DNA from: Leeuwenhoekiella sp.
GTDB lineage: Bacteria; Bacteroidota; Bacteroidia; Flavobacteriales; Flavobacteriaceae
Length of the DNA stretch: 64,000 bases
Direction of reading: 5' to 3'
Assembly: GCA_002708845.1 (NCBI GenBank)
Contig: PAPI01000024.1
Coordinates: forward strand, 1-64,000
Shown here piece after piece: positions 54,047 through 62,901 of the stretch. The notes beneath the pieces were generated by a model. The model worked only from the letters and a program-made list of their open reading frames with translations. It was not told the DNA's origin and did not search any database. A program made the position numbers and the translations under genes. Each line of letters opens with the position of its first letter. The first letter of the stretch is position 1.

Positions 54047-55594
54047 ATGAAAACCCAAATTGAGGGAGATCAACCCATCACTCCTGAAGATTTAGCTACA
54101 TGCTTAAGCGTCCTTGACACGCTAAATTCACAAACCGATTTAATTTTTGAATTATCTCAGGATGAGCGTATTGCTTTACTTAAGGCAGCAGGAAAATTGT
54201 CTCGCCCCACAAGAGATGAATTTTCACGTCGTAAAAAAGACGCAAAAAAAGCGCAGAAGCGTAAACAGGCAGCACGGGATCGGGCTGCGCGAAAAGTAAC
54301 CGGAATACGCAGCGCACGGGAAGCACATATTTTTACAGCTCCAAAATTATTGGCTGAAGCAGACTTAAGCGCTATCGAAACTGGCGAACTCTCAACACCT
54401 CGTAATTGCTACGTTTGTAAGACCGAATACACCCAACTACACCATTTTTACGATACCATGTGTACCGAATGTGGTGACTTTAATTATGCTAAGCGTTTCC
54501 AAACGGCCGATTTAACCGGTCAGGTTGCGGTGATGACGGGCACCCGTCTTAAAATAGGGTATCACATCACGTTGATGTTACTTCGGGCTGGAGCAACTGT
54601 AGTGGCCACTACACGATTTCCGGTTGATTCTGCGTTGCGCTTTGCCAAAGAGGAAGATTATCACCTTTGGGCAGATCGTTTGCATATTCATGGGTTGGAT
54701 TTAAGACACATTCCCAGTGTGGAAATCTTCTGCAATTATATTGAGCAGCGCTATGAGCGACTGGATATCCTTATCAATAATGCGGCGCAAACGGTTCGAA
54801 GACCTGCAGGATTTTATCAGCACCTGATGGCCAATGAAGAGCTTCCGGTAGCTGATTTACCGAAGGTCGCAACTAAACTTTTGAAAGATCATTTAGGTTT
54901 ACTTGACGAGCTTAAGTCGCTCAACACCAAAACGACCAACAATCGTAATATGCCGGTAACATGGCACGCTCCAGAACCGGGAATCGGAATACGCGCTTCA
55001 GCAAAATTATCACAGATACCTTACAGTTTTGATAGCAGCTTACAGGCTTCAGAAGTTTTTCCGGAAGGTAAACTGGATGCAGATTTACAACAGGTAGATT
55101 TACGCAAGACCAACAGCTGGCGCTTAAAACTGGGTGAGATAGAAACTACTGAAATGCTTGAAGTACAACTGGTGAATTCAGTGGCTCCTTTTGTATTGTG
55201 TAACCGCCTTTCTGAATTGATGAAGAAGCATCCTACAGGCTGTAAGCACATCATCAACGTATCTGCAATGGAGGGTAAGTTTCATCGCTTTTTTAAGGAA
55301 GACCGCCATCCACATACCAATATGGCAAAGGCTGCGCTTAATATGCTTACGCACACGGCTGCAGGTAGTTTGGCAAAGGAGGGTATTTTTATCAATGCAG
55401 TTGACACCGGTTGGGTTACCGATGAAGACCCTGCAGAACTGGCAAAACGCAAGATGGAGCAACATGATTTTCAGCCGCCGTTGGATATTGTAGACGGAGC
55501 GGCACGTGTAGTTGATCCCTTATTTGACGGTATCAACACCGGTAAACACTGGAGCGGTAAGTTTCTTAAAGATTATTTTCCCATAGACTGGTAA
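54047..55594 (+). CDS. Zinc-ribbon + SDR fusion protein
   Basis: A 515-residue protein. Residues ~40-110 are charged and helical ([20 protein letters not shown]), apparently nucleic-acid- or coiled-coil-like. Residues 121-142 hold CYVC...CTEC (C121, C124, C139, C142) with HH at 132-133, a zinc ribbon. The rest is a short-chain dehydrogenase: coenzyme loop TGTRLKIG (164-171), NNAAQ (244-248), catalytic-region NVSAMEG (Ser406). The usual YxxxK is TNMAK, so the catalytic Tyr is replaced by Thr424. About 110 residues are inserted between NNAA and the active site. Proteins with this domain order exist elsewhere. The function is unknown. Confidence 0.85.
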   Translation: MKTQIEGDQPITPEDLATCLSVLDTLNSQTDLIFELSQDERIALLKAAGKLSRPTRDEFSRRKKDAKKAQKRKQAARDRAARKVTGIRSAREAHIFTAPKLLAEADLSAIETGELSTPRNCYVCKTEYTQLHHFYDTMCTECGDFNYAKRFQTADLTGQVAVMTGTRLKIGYHITLMLLRAGATVVATTRFPVDSALRFAKEEDYHLWADRLHIHGLDLRHIPSVEIFCNYIEQRYERLDILINNAAQTVRRPAGFYQHLMANEELPVADLPKVATKLLKDHLGLLDELKSLNTKTTNNRNMPVTWHAPEPGIGIRASAKLSQIPYSFDSSLQASEVFPEGKLDADLQQVDLRKTNSWRLKLGEIETTEMLEVQLVNSVAPFVLCNRLSELMKKHPTGCKHIINVSAMEGKFHRFFKEDRHPHTNMAKAALNMLTHTAAGSLAKEGIFINAVDTGWVTDEDPAELAKRKMEQHDFQPPLDIVDGAARVVDPLFDGINTGKHWSGKFLKDYFPIDW

Positions 55595-55809
55595 TGAGTA
55601 CACAACCCAATAATCCCTTACACGGGATCACCCTTGCTGTCATTGTAGAACGTCTCGCCGATCATTACGGATGGGAGGAGCTCGCTGCACGCATTCCTAT
55701 AAATTGCTTTAAAAGCAACCCTTCTATAAAATCAAGTTTAAAATTTTTACGAAGAACAGACTGGGCTCGGGAAAAAGTAGAGCGTTTGTATATTAAGACC
55801 TTCAAATAA
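55594..55809 (+). CDS. VF530 (DUF2132) family DNA-binding protein
   Basis: A 71-residue protein of the VF530 family: [20 protein letters not shown] and [20 protein letters not shown], then [20 protein letters not shown]. The structure of a Vibrio member suggested double-stranded DNA binding. Its ATG overlaps the last base of the SDR-fusion stop codon (TAATG), so the two are translationally coupled and possibly act together. Confidence 0.88.
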   Translation: MSTQPNNPLHGITLAVIVERLADHYGWEELAARIPINCFKSNPSIKSSLKFLRRTDWAREKVERLYIKTFK

Positions 55810-56108
55810 ATCTTGTTTTAGTACAAAAGACTATCATTTACGGGCGATGTGCTCGCTGAAAAAGCTAAACTCAGAAATCTGAGTGTATAATTTCCGGTAT
55901 TTTTCCCATCTTAATTAAGTCAGCATGAAGCATATCTTGACCGACTTACGTATTTTAGTCCGGTTAGTGAAGAATCGCGAGATCTGATCTTTGCATACTG
56001 ATCATAACACAACCCATGAAGACTTTATGAAGACGAGTTTTCGATAATCGTATTAGACCCAGAAATGTCTGAATAGTTAAAGGCGTGTGGTAAACTACTC
56101 TGGTTTAA

Positions 56109-56213
56109 GCAGATGCAGAAACGCCCAAATTAAAAGGAGCTGTTCAAATTGATAAAGGTGTTTTGGCAAAAACTAATGCGATTATAGGTCTACAAAACCC
56201 ATTGATCTACTGA
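56109..56213 (+). pseudogene. Possible coding remnant
   Basis: The frame from 56109 reads ADAETPKLKGAVQIDKGVLA and then KTNAIIGLQNPLIY before a stop. It is preceded directly by TAA and has no start codon. The amino-acid composition looks protein-like, and a terminator-like hairpin follows 40 bases later. I cannot name a family. It could be a fragment of a lost gene or chance. Confidence 0.3.
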
Positions 56214-56253
56214 AAAAATAGTCGATAATTCACACTAGAATCGTTTTGACGTT

Positions 56254-56280
56254 AAGGCAGTTTCTTTTTGAAACCGCCTT
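56254..56280 (+). terminator. Terminator-like hairpin after the decayed region
   Basis: AAGGCaGTTTC-ttttt-GAAACcGCCTT: two 5-bp stems with one A-C mismatch. The following bases are ATTTCGG, so the T-run is poor. It may be a decayed terminator of the lost gene. Confidence 0.4.
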
Positions 56281-56381
56281 ATTTCGGTTAAATGAAAGAG
56301 ATTATAACTATCTATCAATGCTTTTAATAGGTTAATTCCTTTTACAGGTGCATCACTTGAACAATGAATTAACCTCAATTT

Positions 56382-57374
56382 ATGTCTCCTTTTACTTTTG
56401 ATCAATTAGCAATTGCTGTTTCCGCAGAAAAAATTGGCGATACCTCACAAACGTTCTCCGGTTTAAATCACCTGGATCAGGCGACTGCCAGGCAGGTAAG
56501 TTTTATAGGTTCTTCTAAGTACACGAAAAACTATGCAACCACAAAAGCAGGGGCGGTTGTGATAAACGATTCGTTGAAGCATTTGGTAAAGGGCGAAATT
56601 CCCATATTGGTGGTTAAAAACGCAGATCTTGCGATGGCGAAGTTGCTGAGTCTTTATGAACGGGAATCACCGGTATTTGAAACTGCAATCAGTCCACTGG
56701 CCTATATTCATCCCACAGCCCGTATTGGAGCGGATTGTAAAATAGGCCCGGGATGTTATGTTGGTGCAAAGACGCTACTTTCAGATGGAGTAACGTTATA
56801 TCCCAATGTCACCATTATGGATGAATACCAAATAGGAACGCAAACCATAATCTGGTCTGGAACGGTAATCCGCGAACGCTCACAGATAGGAGCCTTTTGC
56901 ATCTTTCACAACAACGTTAGTATTGGCGCAGATGGTTTTGGCTATCGCCCCGCAGAAGATGGCAGGGGACTGGTCAAAATCGTACATATAGGTAATGTCG
57001 TGATTGGTAACGGCGTAGAAATAGGTGCAAATTCTTGTGTAGACCGTGGAAAATTTGATTCAACAATCGTAGGAGACGGTTGTAAAATTGATAATCTGGT
57101 ACAAATAGCGCACAACTGCATTTTAGGAAAATGCTGTATTATGGCAGGGCACAGTGGCCTTGCCGGTTCGGTTACGCTGGGAGACGGAGTTATTATAGGC
57201 GGAAGCGCATCTATAAAAGTTCATATCACCATTCATAGTGGGGCGGTAGTAGCTGCCGGATCTGGTGTTATGGGCGATGTTGAAGCAGGTAAAACAGTCT
57301 TGGGCTACCCGGCAACAGAATCCCGCGCTAAACTACGCGAATGGGCAGCGGTACGTAAATTGGGTAAATCTTAG
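56382..57374 (+). CDS. LpxD-like acyltransferase, third copy
   Basis: A 330-residue LpxD-family protein. The N-terminal domain (VSFIGSSKYTKNYATTKAGA) precedes hexapeptide repeats with SIGADGFGYRPAEDGRG, VEIGANSCVDRGKFDST, the catalytic His segment IDNLVQIAHNCILG and a closing QLG-type GYPATESRAKLREWAA. It is monocistronic, outside any lipid A cluster, and overlaps the beta-barrel gene on the other strand by four bases. Substrate specificity relative to the two other copies (12401, 16219) is unknown. Confidence 0.87.
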   Translation: MSPFTFDQLAIAVSAEKIGDTSQTFSGLNHLDQATARQVSFIGSSKYTKNYATTKAGAVVINDSLKHLVKGEIPILVVKNADLAMAKLLSLYERESPVFETAISPLAYIHPTARIGADCKIGPGCYVGAKTLLSDGVTLYPNVTIMDEYQIGTQTIIWSGTVIRERSQIGAFCIFHNNVSIGADGFGYRPAEDGRGLVKIVHIGNVVIGNGVEIGANSCVDRGKFDSTIVGDGCKIDNLVQIAHNCILGKCCIMAGHSGLAGSVTLGDGVIIGGSASIKVHITIHSGAVVAAGSGVMGDVEAGKTVLGYPATESRAKLREWAAVRKLGKS

Positions 57375-58273
57375 AGCGGAAAGCGATACAGCAATTCCAT
57401 CTTAAATAAAGCACCTTTGGCTAGAGGCGTATTCAGCTGATTGCGATCATCACCCAAAAAGAATAGACTCAAGCCCAGATCAACCTGATCGTTTTCTTCA
57501 AAGGCTTTGTAAGTACGGGTAATGCTATAACCGGCTTTGGCTTTTAAGTAGAGATTTTTGGCCACAGGGTAGCGCAAATAGGCAAAAAACTCGGTGGTAT
57601 TTTTAACGAAATAGACATTTTCAGTATTGAAAACCGGATCTCCCAGTGCATAACTGGAAGTAAGTCCATTGACATCACCACCTATATTTATTTTGTCGGT
57701 GAGCATGTAATTCATATCGCCGTTTATGGTCGTGATATAAGCTTCAAAGCGTTTGCTGGGACTTAGGTAGTAAAAACCCGCGTAAGGAACCAGAAACGGA
57801 CCAAATTCTTCAGTATTCGCGTACAAACCAAACTTCCAGCTGAAGTTCTCATTTTTCTTTAAAGTAGCCAAAGCGAGTCCGCCGAGCTGAAAACCTCTTC
57901 CGGTCATTGCATCGAGTTGCGTGGCCAGTTTGGGAATCACCAGATAGGTAATGGCAAGCCGGTCTGAATACTTATGGTTAAAGCCCAAAGCGATTCCCAG
58001 AGAAGCAAAGGTATATGCTGAATTTATGCTGGGATCTATACGCAAAGTATTCGACTCCAGTAAAAGCGTACTGATAAAGGTGTTTTTTTCGTCTAAAACC
58101 TTAGGAAATGTAAATTGAAATTCCAATTCCTTTACCGCAGTAGACTGGTTGCTGTTCTCAAACTCGTTTTGGGGCGTGACGCTGTAAGAAAGATTAGCGA
58201 TATCTACATAATTCTGCGCATAGCTGTTAAAGAATACTGCAACTAGCAGCACAAACGGAAGGGTTTTTCTCAT
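57371..58273 (-). CDS. DUF6268-like outer-membrane beta-barrel protein
   Basis: A 300-residue exported protein with signal peptide (RKTLPFVLLVAVFFNSYAQ). Alternating hydrophobic strands run to the C-terminus (FKMELLYRFPL, an aromatic-ended terminal strand). Repeated transmembrane-strand features such as RLAITYLVIPKLATQLD and YLKAKAGYSITRTYK fit an outer-membrane beta-barrel. It probably belongs to the DUF6268 family. Function is unknown. It overlaps the LpxD-like gene tail to tail. Confidence 0.78.
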   Translation of the reverse strand: MRKTLPFVLLVAVFFNSYAQNYVDIANLSYSVTPQNEFENSNQSTAVKELEFQFTFPKVLDEKNTFISTLLLESNTLRIDPSINSAYTFASLGIALGFNHKYSDRLAITYLVIPKLATQLDAMTGRGFQLGGLALATLKKNENFSWKFGLYANTEEFGPFLVPYAGFYYLSPSKRFEAYITTINGDMNYMLTDKINIGGDVNGLTSSYALGDPVFNTENVYFVKNTTEFFAYLRYPVAKNLYLKAKAGYSITRTYKAFEENDQVDLGLSLFFLGDDRNQLNTPLAKGALFKMELLYRFPL

Positions 58274-58295
58274 CTAACGAATATAGCTAAAAATA

Positions 58296-58326
58296 AAAAC
58301 GGACTTTTTAAAAAATCCGTTTTCAG
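58296..58326 (-). terminator. Terminator of the BNR protein gene
   Basis: On the minus strand AAAACGGA pairs with TCCGTTTT around an A/T loop and is followed by TTATTTTTAG. It lies about 25 bases after the stop of the BNR protein gene. Confidence 0.75.
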
Positions 58327-58351
58327 TTAATTATCAATAAGTGTGGGTAAT

Positions 58352-61300
58352 TTAATTAACCTGAATGGCACCAATACCGGCCTGCCAAAGGCTGGCATTG
58401 TATTGAGGAATTCGCGTGTTCAAAAGCGCATTTCCTTCAGCTTTAAGTTTTTGCCATTCGGAATTTAAACCTTTCAATTCTTCCAGATTTGAAGCATTTA
58501 CACGCGGGATGCTGCTTTCCGTTTGATTGAGCAGAAACATATAGTTTGCGGTGAACTTGTTTTCAAAGTTTTCCACATCATCATAAGCTTTAGACTTACG
58601 CTGCACCATTTGTTCATCCCATTCCTGTAAATCGTTCACCAGCTTTTTACCGGTTTCGCGCAAAGCTTCGGGCAATGCATCTGATTTTTTAAGCAAAGCC
58701 GAAAGTTGGTCCTGCGCACTTTTCAATTTTGTTACCAGTTGGTGCATTTCATATACATTGGTTTCCATTTCGGTCATTACGCTGTCGTATTCAGCAAATT
58801 GTGAATCCGGAATATCGAGTTTGGGATTCTGCTGAATGATTGCAGTAGTAGTTGCTTTTTGATTTCCGTATTCTAATTCCATTTTATAGGTGCCCGGAGC
58901 TGCTTTGTGCCCGGAGTAACCCGCTTCGATATACACATCTTCCACCCCGGGAAGTCCCGTGTGTCTGCCATCCCAAACAAAGCGATTCAGTCCTTCCAGT
59001 GTAGAAAGCGTTGGTGTAGGTGATGGCCCGCCGGCATAGGATTTAAAATTTTCGTCTGCTTTTGAAGAAAAGTTGGTGATCAATTTACCCTGAGCGTCAT
59101 AAACACGCAGTTTTAAGGGAATCGAATCGGTCACTTTTGACAGGTTGTAATACAACACCACACCGTTGGCAGGATTTACCCCGCCGGAATCTGAAGTACC
59201 ATCAAAATCGGGATTGCTGCTATTTAAAGCGCTATACCAGCTTCCATAGGTAGAAATTTCGGGCTCATAAAGCTGAAAACCGGAAGGCTTGTTTTTATAT
59301 TGTGATAACAACTTGAGATCATCAAGTATCCAGAAAGAGCGTCCTGAAGTAGCAACGATCAAATCCCCTTGATGCACTTTCAGATCGGTAATAGGCGTCA
59401 CCGGAAGGTTTAATTGAAGGGATTCCCAGTTTTTGCCATCATCAAAAGAGATGTAAACACCTTGCTCAGTCCCGGCATAAAGTAACCCCTTACGATCAGC
59501 ATCTTCGCGAACTACACGGGTGTAAGCACCATATGGAATACCCTTATTAATGTTTGACCAGGTTTTTCCGTAATCTGTTGTTTTATAAATCGCCGGGGTA
59601 TAATCGTTAAATTTATAACGTGTTGTGGCGATATAGGCAGTTGCCGGGTCGTGGGGAGAAACTTCAATAGCATTGACAAGCGTTTCGCCCAGACCTTTTG
59701 GAGTTATATCCTGCCAGGTTTTGCCGTTGTCGCGTGTGATATGCACCATACCATCATCACTACCGGTGTAGAAAACGCCGGCTTCGTGTGGCGATTCAAT
59801 GAGATAGCTGATAGTTCCATAATTTTCAGCACCTACAGCTTCTACGGTATAAGGTCCGCCACCTTTACCTTGTTTAGCATCGATATTTCGGGTGAGATCC
59901 GGGGAAAATTCGGTCCAGGTTTTCCCTTGATCATCGGTTTTTAAAACGAGTTGCGCTGCGTGATAAACAGTGCCTGGTTCGTGCTGAGACCAGATGATGG
60001 GGGCATTCCAGTTGTACAGGTATTTCATATCACGTGCGGCTTTTCCCAAATACTGAATGGGAGCTGCCATGATGTTGGTACTCATTTTGGTCTCGGTATC
60101 CAAAACCTCAATGGTTCCCAGATAGCTTCCGCCATAAACATACCGCGGATCGTCAGGATCAAAAGCCAAAAACGCACTTTCGCCTCCGGCAGAAGCAGAC
60201 CAGTTTTCACGACCTATACTGCCGCTTCCCGGAGCCATACTGGCTATTTTAACCGAAGAATTGTCTTGCTGTCCGGCATAAATGTTATACGGATAGAGAT
60301 TATCGGTATTGATGCGGTAAAATTGCGCGGTAGGCATATTGTCCTGCGTAGACCAGCTTTCCCCATAATTGTAAGAAATGGCAGCACCGCCGTCATTGCC
60401 AATAACCATGTTTTTAGAATTGTTAGGATTAATCCACAAATCGTGATAATCCCCGTGTGTACCGGATAAGGTTTCCCAGGTTTTTCCACCATCGGTTGAT
60501 CGTAAAGCGGGAGCACTCATCACGTAAACCGTATTTTCAGCAGAAGGATCTGCAAAAACTTCGGTATAATACCAGGCCCGCTGGGTAAGTCGGTTATCAC
60601 CGCTAACCATATTCCAGCTTTCTCCGGCGTCGTTGGATACAAATAATCCGCCTTTATCCTGCTGACTGTCACTTTCAATTAAGGAATACACCTTATCAGG
60701 ATTAGCCCGGCTTACTGCGATGGCCATCTTTCCTTTTTCTTGAGGAAGCCCGTTATGAATCGTATCCCAGGTTTTTCCGGCATCAGTAGATTTGTACAAA
60801 CCGCTACCTTTTCCGCCGCTGATCATCTTCCATGGGGTGCGCTGGTGTTCCCACATGGAGGCGTATACTACATTGGGGTTGTGAACATCTATGGAGAGTT
60901 CGTTTGCGCCGGTTTGTTCATTCACAAACAAAACCTGTTCCCAGCTTTCGCCGCCATTGGTACTTTTATAGACTCCGCGCTCGGCGGTAGGAGCCTGCAT
61001 TGCACCCTGCGCAGCTACATAAACCACGTCCGGACTTTTGGGGTGTATGACAATACGCGCGATTTGCTGAGTTTTGGGAAGACCTATGTGCTTCCAGGTT
61101 TTCCCGGCATCAGTTGATTTATAAACTCCATCCCCATACGAAGTCATCACCCCGCGTATCGCGTGCTCGCCCATACCTACGTAAATAACGTTAGGATCAG
61201 ACTCAGATACCGCCACGGCACCAACAGAACCGGTTTTAAAGAAACCGTCTGAAATATTATACCAATGCTGCCCGGCATCTTCTGTTTTCCACAAGCCGCC

Positions 61301-61483
61301 ACCGGTGGTACCCATATAATAGGTGAGTGGATCACCAATGACACCACTAACTGAGTTACTGCGACCGCCTCTAAACGGACCAATACTGCGGTATTTTACG
61401 GGTTTAAAGTAATCGTTAAGTTCCTGCGCCGCTGCGCTAAATCCGAGTAGAAGGAGTAGGAAGAGATAGTAGTGAATTTTCAT
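58352..61483 (-). CDS. Secreted BNR/sortilin-like beta-propeller protein
   Basis: A 1043-residue exported protein (signal peptide [19 protein letters not shown]). It has many Asp-box/BNR repeats of the type [16 protein letters not shown] and TRDNGKTW spread over residues ~60-700. These build sialidase- or VPS10-like beta-propellers. The C-terminal ~300 residues hold a beta-sandwich-like region ([34 protein letters not shown]) and a helical tail ([20 protein letters not shown]). Proteins of this layout are frequent in marine Flavobacteriaceae. Catalysis is not shown. It is probably surface or periplasmic. Confidence 0.88.
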   Translation of the reverse strand: MKIHYYLFLLLLLGFSAAAQELNDYFKPVKYRSIGPFRGGRSNSVSGVIGDPLTYYMGTTGGGLWKTEDAGQHWYNISDGFFKTGSVGAVAVSESDPNVIYVGMGEHAIRGVMTSYGDGVYKSTDAGKTWKHIGLPKTQQIARIVIHPKSPDVVYVAAQGAMQAPTAERGVYKSTNGGESWEQVLFVNEQTGANELSIDVHNPNVVYASMWEHQRTPWKMISGGKGSGLYKSTDAGKTWDTIHNGLPQEKGKMAIAVSRANPDKVYSLIESDSQQDKGGLFVSNDAGESWNMVSGDNRLTQRAWYYTEVFADPSAENTVYVMSAPALRSTDGGKTWETLSGTHGDYHDLWINPNNSKNMVIGNDGGAAISYNYGESWSTQDNMPTAQFYRINTDNLYPYNIYAGQQDNSSVKIASMAPGSGSIGRENWSASAGGESAFLAFDPDDPRYVYGGSYLGTIEVLDTETKMSTNIMAAPIQYLGKAARDMKYLYNWNAPIIWSQHEPGTVYHAAQLVLKTDDQGKTWTEFSPDLTRNIDAKQGKGGGPYTVEAVGAENYGTISYLIESPHEAGVFYTGSDDGMVHITRDNGKTWQDITPKGLGETLVNAIEVSPHDPATAYIATTRYKFNDYTPAIYKTTDYGKTWSNINKGIPYGAYTRVVREDADRKGLLYAGTEQGVYISFDDGKNWESLQLNLPVTPITDLKVHQGDLIVATSGRSFWILDDLKLLSQYKNKPSGFQLYEPEISTYGSWYSALNSSNPDFDGTSDSGGVNPANGVVLYYNLSKVTDSIPLKLRVYDAQGKLITNFSSKADENFKSYAGGPSPTPTLSTLEGLNRFVWDGRHTGLPGVEDVYIEAGYSGHKAAPGTYKMELEYGNQKATTTAIIQQNPKLDIPDSQFAEYDSVMTEMETNVYEMHQLVTKLKSAQDQLSALLKKSDALPEALRETGKKLVNDLQEWDEQMVQRKSKAYDDVENFENKFTANYMFLLNQTESSIPRVNASNLEELKGLNSEWQKLKAEGNALLNTRIPQYNASLWQAGIGAIQVN

Positions 61484-61551
61484 ATGATCAACCAGTTAAG
61501 GATTAATATTTAAAAATAGAATTTTTAAAATACCTCTCGGTTATATCCATA

Positions 61552-61579
61552 AAAAAAGCGGCTCAATCGAGCCGCTTTT
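61552..61579 (-). terminator. Terminator of the YtxH-like gene
   Basis: AAAAGCGGCTC-aatc-GAGCCGCTTTT: an 11-bp GC-rich stem. Read on the minus strand it is followed by seven T's. It lies about 25 bases after the YtxH-like gene's stop codon. Confidence 0.9.
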
Positions 61580-61603
61580 CGAAACGTCTAAAAAAATGAC
61601 GTA

Positions 61604-61882
61604 TTAATTTGCGATTTTCTCAACTTCGCGCTCTACGTCTTTCTTAAATTTTTTGGTATCATTTCCGGTAATTTTGTGCTCTACTTCATCGTAAGCTTCT
61701 TTTACCTTGATTTCAGCGTCAGTATAGGTTTCTTTTAATTTTTCGCCTAAATCATTAATTTTTCCTTTTATTTTTGCCTTTTCTTCTTCACTGGCATTTT
61801 TATATTTCCACCACGCAAAAAGTCCACCAGCCAAACCTAAAACTGCTGCTGCTATTCCTGTATTCTGTTTTCTAGTTGTCAT
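61604..61882 (-). CDS. YtxH-like membrane-anchored stress protein
   Basis: A 92-residue protein starting at ATG 61882 (an upstream TTG would add two residues). Residues ~9-24 are a membrane helix (GIAAAVLGLAGGLFAWW). After a short basic turn comes a long Lys/Glu-rich amphipathic helix (KGKINDLGEKLKETYTDAEI, KEAYDEVEHKITG). This is the YtxH/gas-vesicle-GvpP-like pattern of general-stress proteins. No further role is readable. Confidence 0.78.
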   Translation of the reverse strand: MTTRKQNTGIAAAVLGLAGGLFAWWKYKNASEEEKAKIKGKINDLGEKLKETYTDAEIKVKEAYDEVEHKITGNDTKKFKKDVEREVEKIAN

Positions 61883-62233
61883 AATCAATTGTTTTAATGT
61901 TCACTCTAAATTAGTCAAAGCTTATTCCAACCGTCTCGTTGTCAGTCAACTTTACAATAACTTTAATATAAAACGGATTTATGAAGGTATATCTCTTAAA
62001 TTTTTAAGATGAAGTACATCTACGGCTGTCAGCGGGTTACTTAGTAATGTCAGCAAAAGTTGTTTTTACTGTCATTACCGTGTTTACCTGACTTAATTTC
62101 AGGAAATTTCCCCTTTCATAAGGGTTATCTTTCTGATTATCCAAATTGAGGAATGAACTATTTTTAGAGTATTCGATTATGTGCTTAGCTTACCTAACAA
62201 TATTTCTTGCAAACTCAATTAATAGTAAACTTT
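61883..62233. other. Intergenic gap with repeated TGTCAG words
   Basis: This 351-base gap holds no gene. TGTCAG or close variants occur at about 61939, 62026 and 62048 (TGTCAGTC, TGTCAGCG, TGTCAGCA), with TGTCATT near 62071. The same word builds the hairpin after the Hcp-like gene at 62802-62818. A regulator-binding role is possible but unproven. Confidence 0.4.
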
Positions 62234-62767
62234 ATGAAAGCAATTTTCAAATTAGCAGTACTCGTTCTTACCACCATAACTTTACAGGCTCAAAATCAGA
62301 TGTATTTGGAGATTCCGGATATCCCGGGAGAATCCCAGCGTATGAATTTTGAAGATCAGATTGTTGTAGATGCTTTTGCTTTTAGCGTCAAAAATCCGAA
62401 GACAAAAGTAGGATCGGGGCGCGTGAGCAGCCGGGTTGTATTTTCAGGAATCCAAATCCATAAAAAAACTGACATTGCTACAAACCCAATGTTGGAGGGC
62501 CTCAAACAAAGGCAGCGGTTTAATGAAGTTAAATTAACTCTTGTAAGCGAATCTGGTGGGCAGGGCAGTCAAGCTTATCTCGTATATACATTAAAAAATG
62601 TCGTTATTTCGGCCTATGAAATTGAAGGTACTACCGAAGATCTAAGACCCGCAGAGCGATGGCTTTTAGAATTTGAGTCGATAAACAGCGTGTATACACG
62701 CACAGACATCGATGGTTCTGCCGGCGATTCCAATGAATTTGAGTACAGTGTCAAATCGGGAATGTAA
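62234..62767 (+). CDS. Exported Hcp-like protein
   Basis: A 177-residue protein with a Sec-type signal peptide (KAIFKLAVLVLTTITLQAQ) and then a domain of the Hcp (type VI tube/effector) family. MYLEIPDIPGESQRMNFEDQ is a typical Hcp opening and is followed by VDAFAFSV and SRVVFSGIQIHKKTDIATNP. LVYTLKNVVISAYEIEG and the C-terminal EFEYSVKSGM follow. Cytoplasmic Hcp proteins build T6SS tubes. A signal peptide would instead send this one to the periplasm or outside. No other T6SS gene is in the window. The Met at 62234 was chosen over an earlier in-frame TTG. Confidence 0.82.
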   Translation: MKAIFKLAVLVLTTITLQAQNQMYLEIPDIPGESQRMNFEDQIVVDAFAFSVKNPKTKVGSGRVSSRVVFSGIQIHKKTDIATNPMLEGLKQRQRFNEVKLTLVSESGGQGSQAYLVYTLKNVVISAYEIEGTTEDLRPAERWLLEFESINSVYTRTDIDGSAGDSNEFEYSVKSGM

Positions 62768-62801
62768 GCGACTTTATATTTGTAAATGAGTTCCAATTCG
62801 T

Positions 62802-62830
62802 TGTCAGGCCTACTGACAGTGAATTTTTTT
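62802..62830 (+). terminator. Weak terminator-like hairpin after the Hcp-like gene
   Basis: TGTCAG-gccta-CTGACA forms a perfect 6-bp stem. GTGAA and then seven T's follow, so the U-tract is a few bases from the stem. It lies between the Hcp-like gene and selO. Confidence 0.45.
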
Positions 62831-62901
62831 ATGCAAAGACAGGAAAGCTAACAGATCCCGACAAAGATTTAAAACCTGTAGCTTTGTATAAAACGCCTCG
62901 T

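Larger units (their letters stand above)
55810..56381. other. Gene-poor region with decayed sequence
   Basis: This 572-base gap has no intact gene. It contains a short open stretch at 56109-56213 with coding-like composition and a terminator-like hairpin at 56254-56280. Both suggest a decayed gene. No repeat or tRNA was seen. Confidence 0.5.

Noticed and set aside
62146-62352. 68-codon frame over the Hcp-like gene start
   Set aside because: It overlaps the Hcp-like gene in another frame and has no domain-like features.
62770-62901. Open frame upstream of selO (VNEFQFVVRPTDSEFF...)
   Set aside because: It has no start codon, the first part overlaps the end of the Hcp-like gene and SelO proteins normally begin at the MPFKINNRF position.
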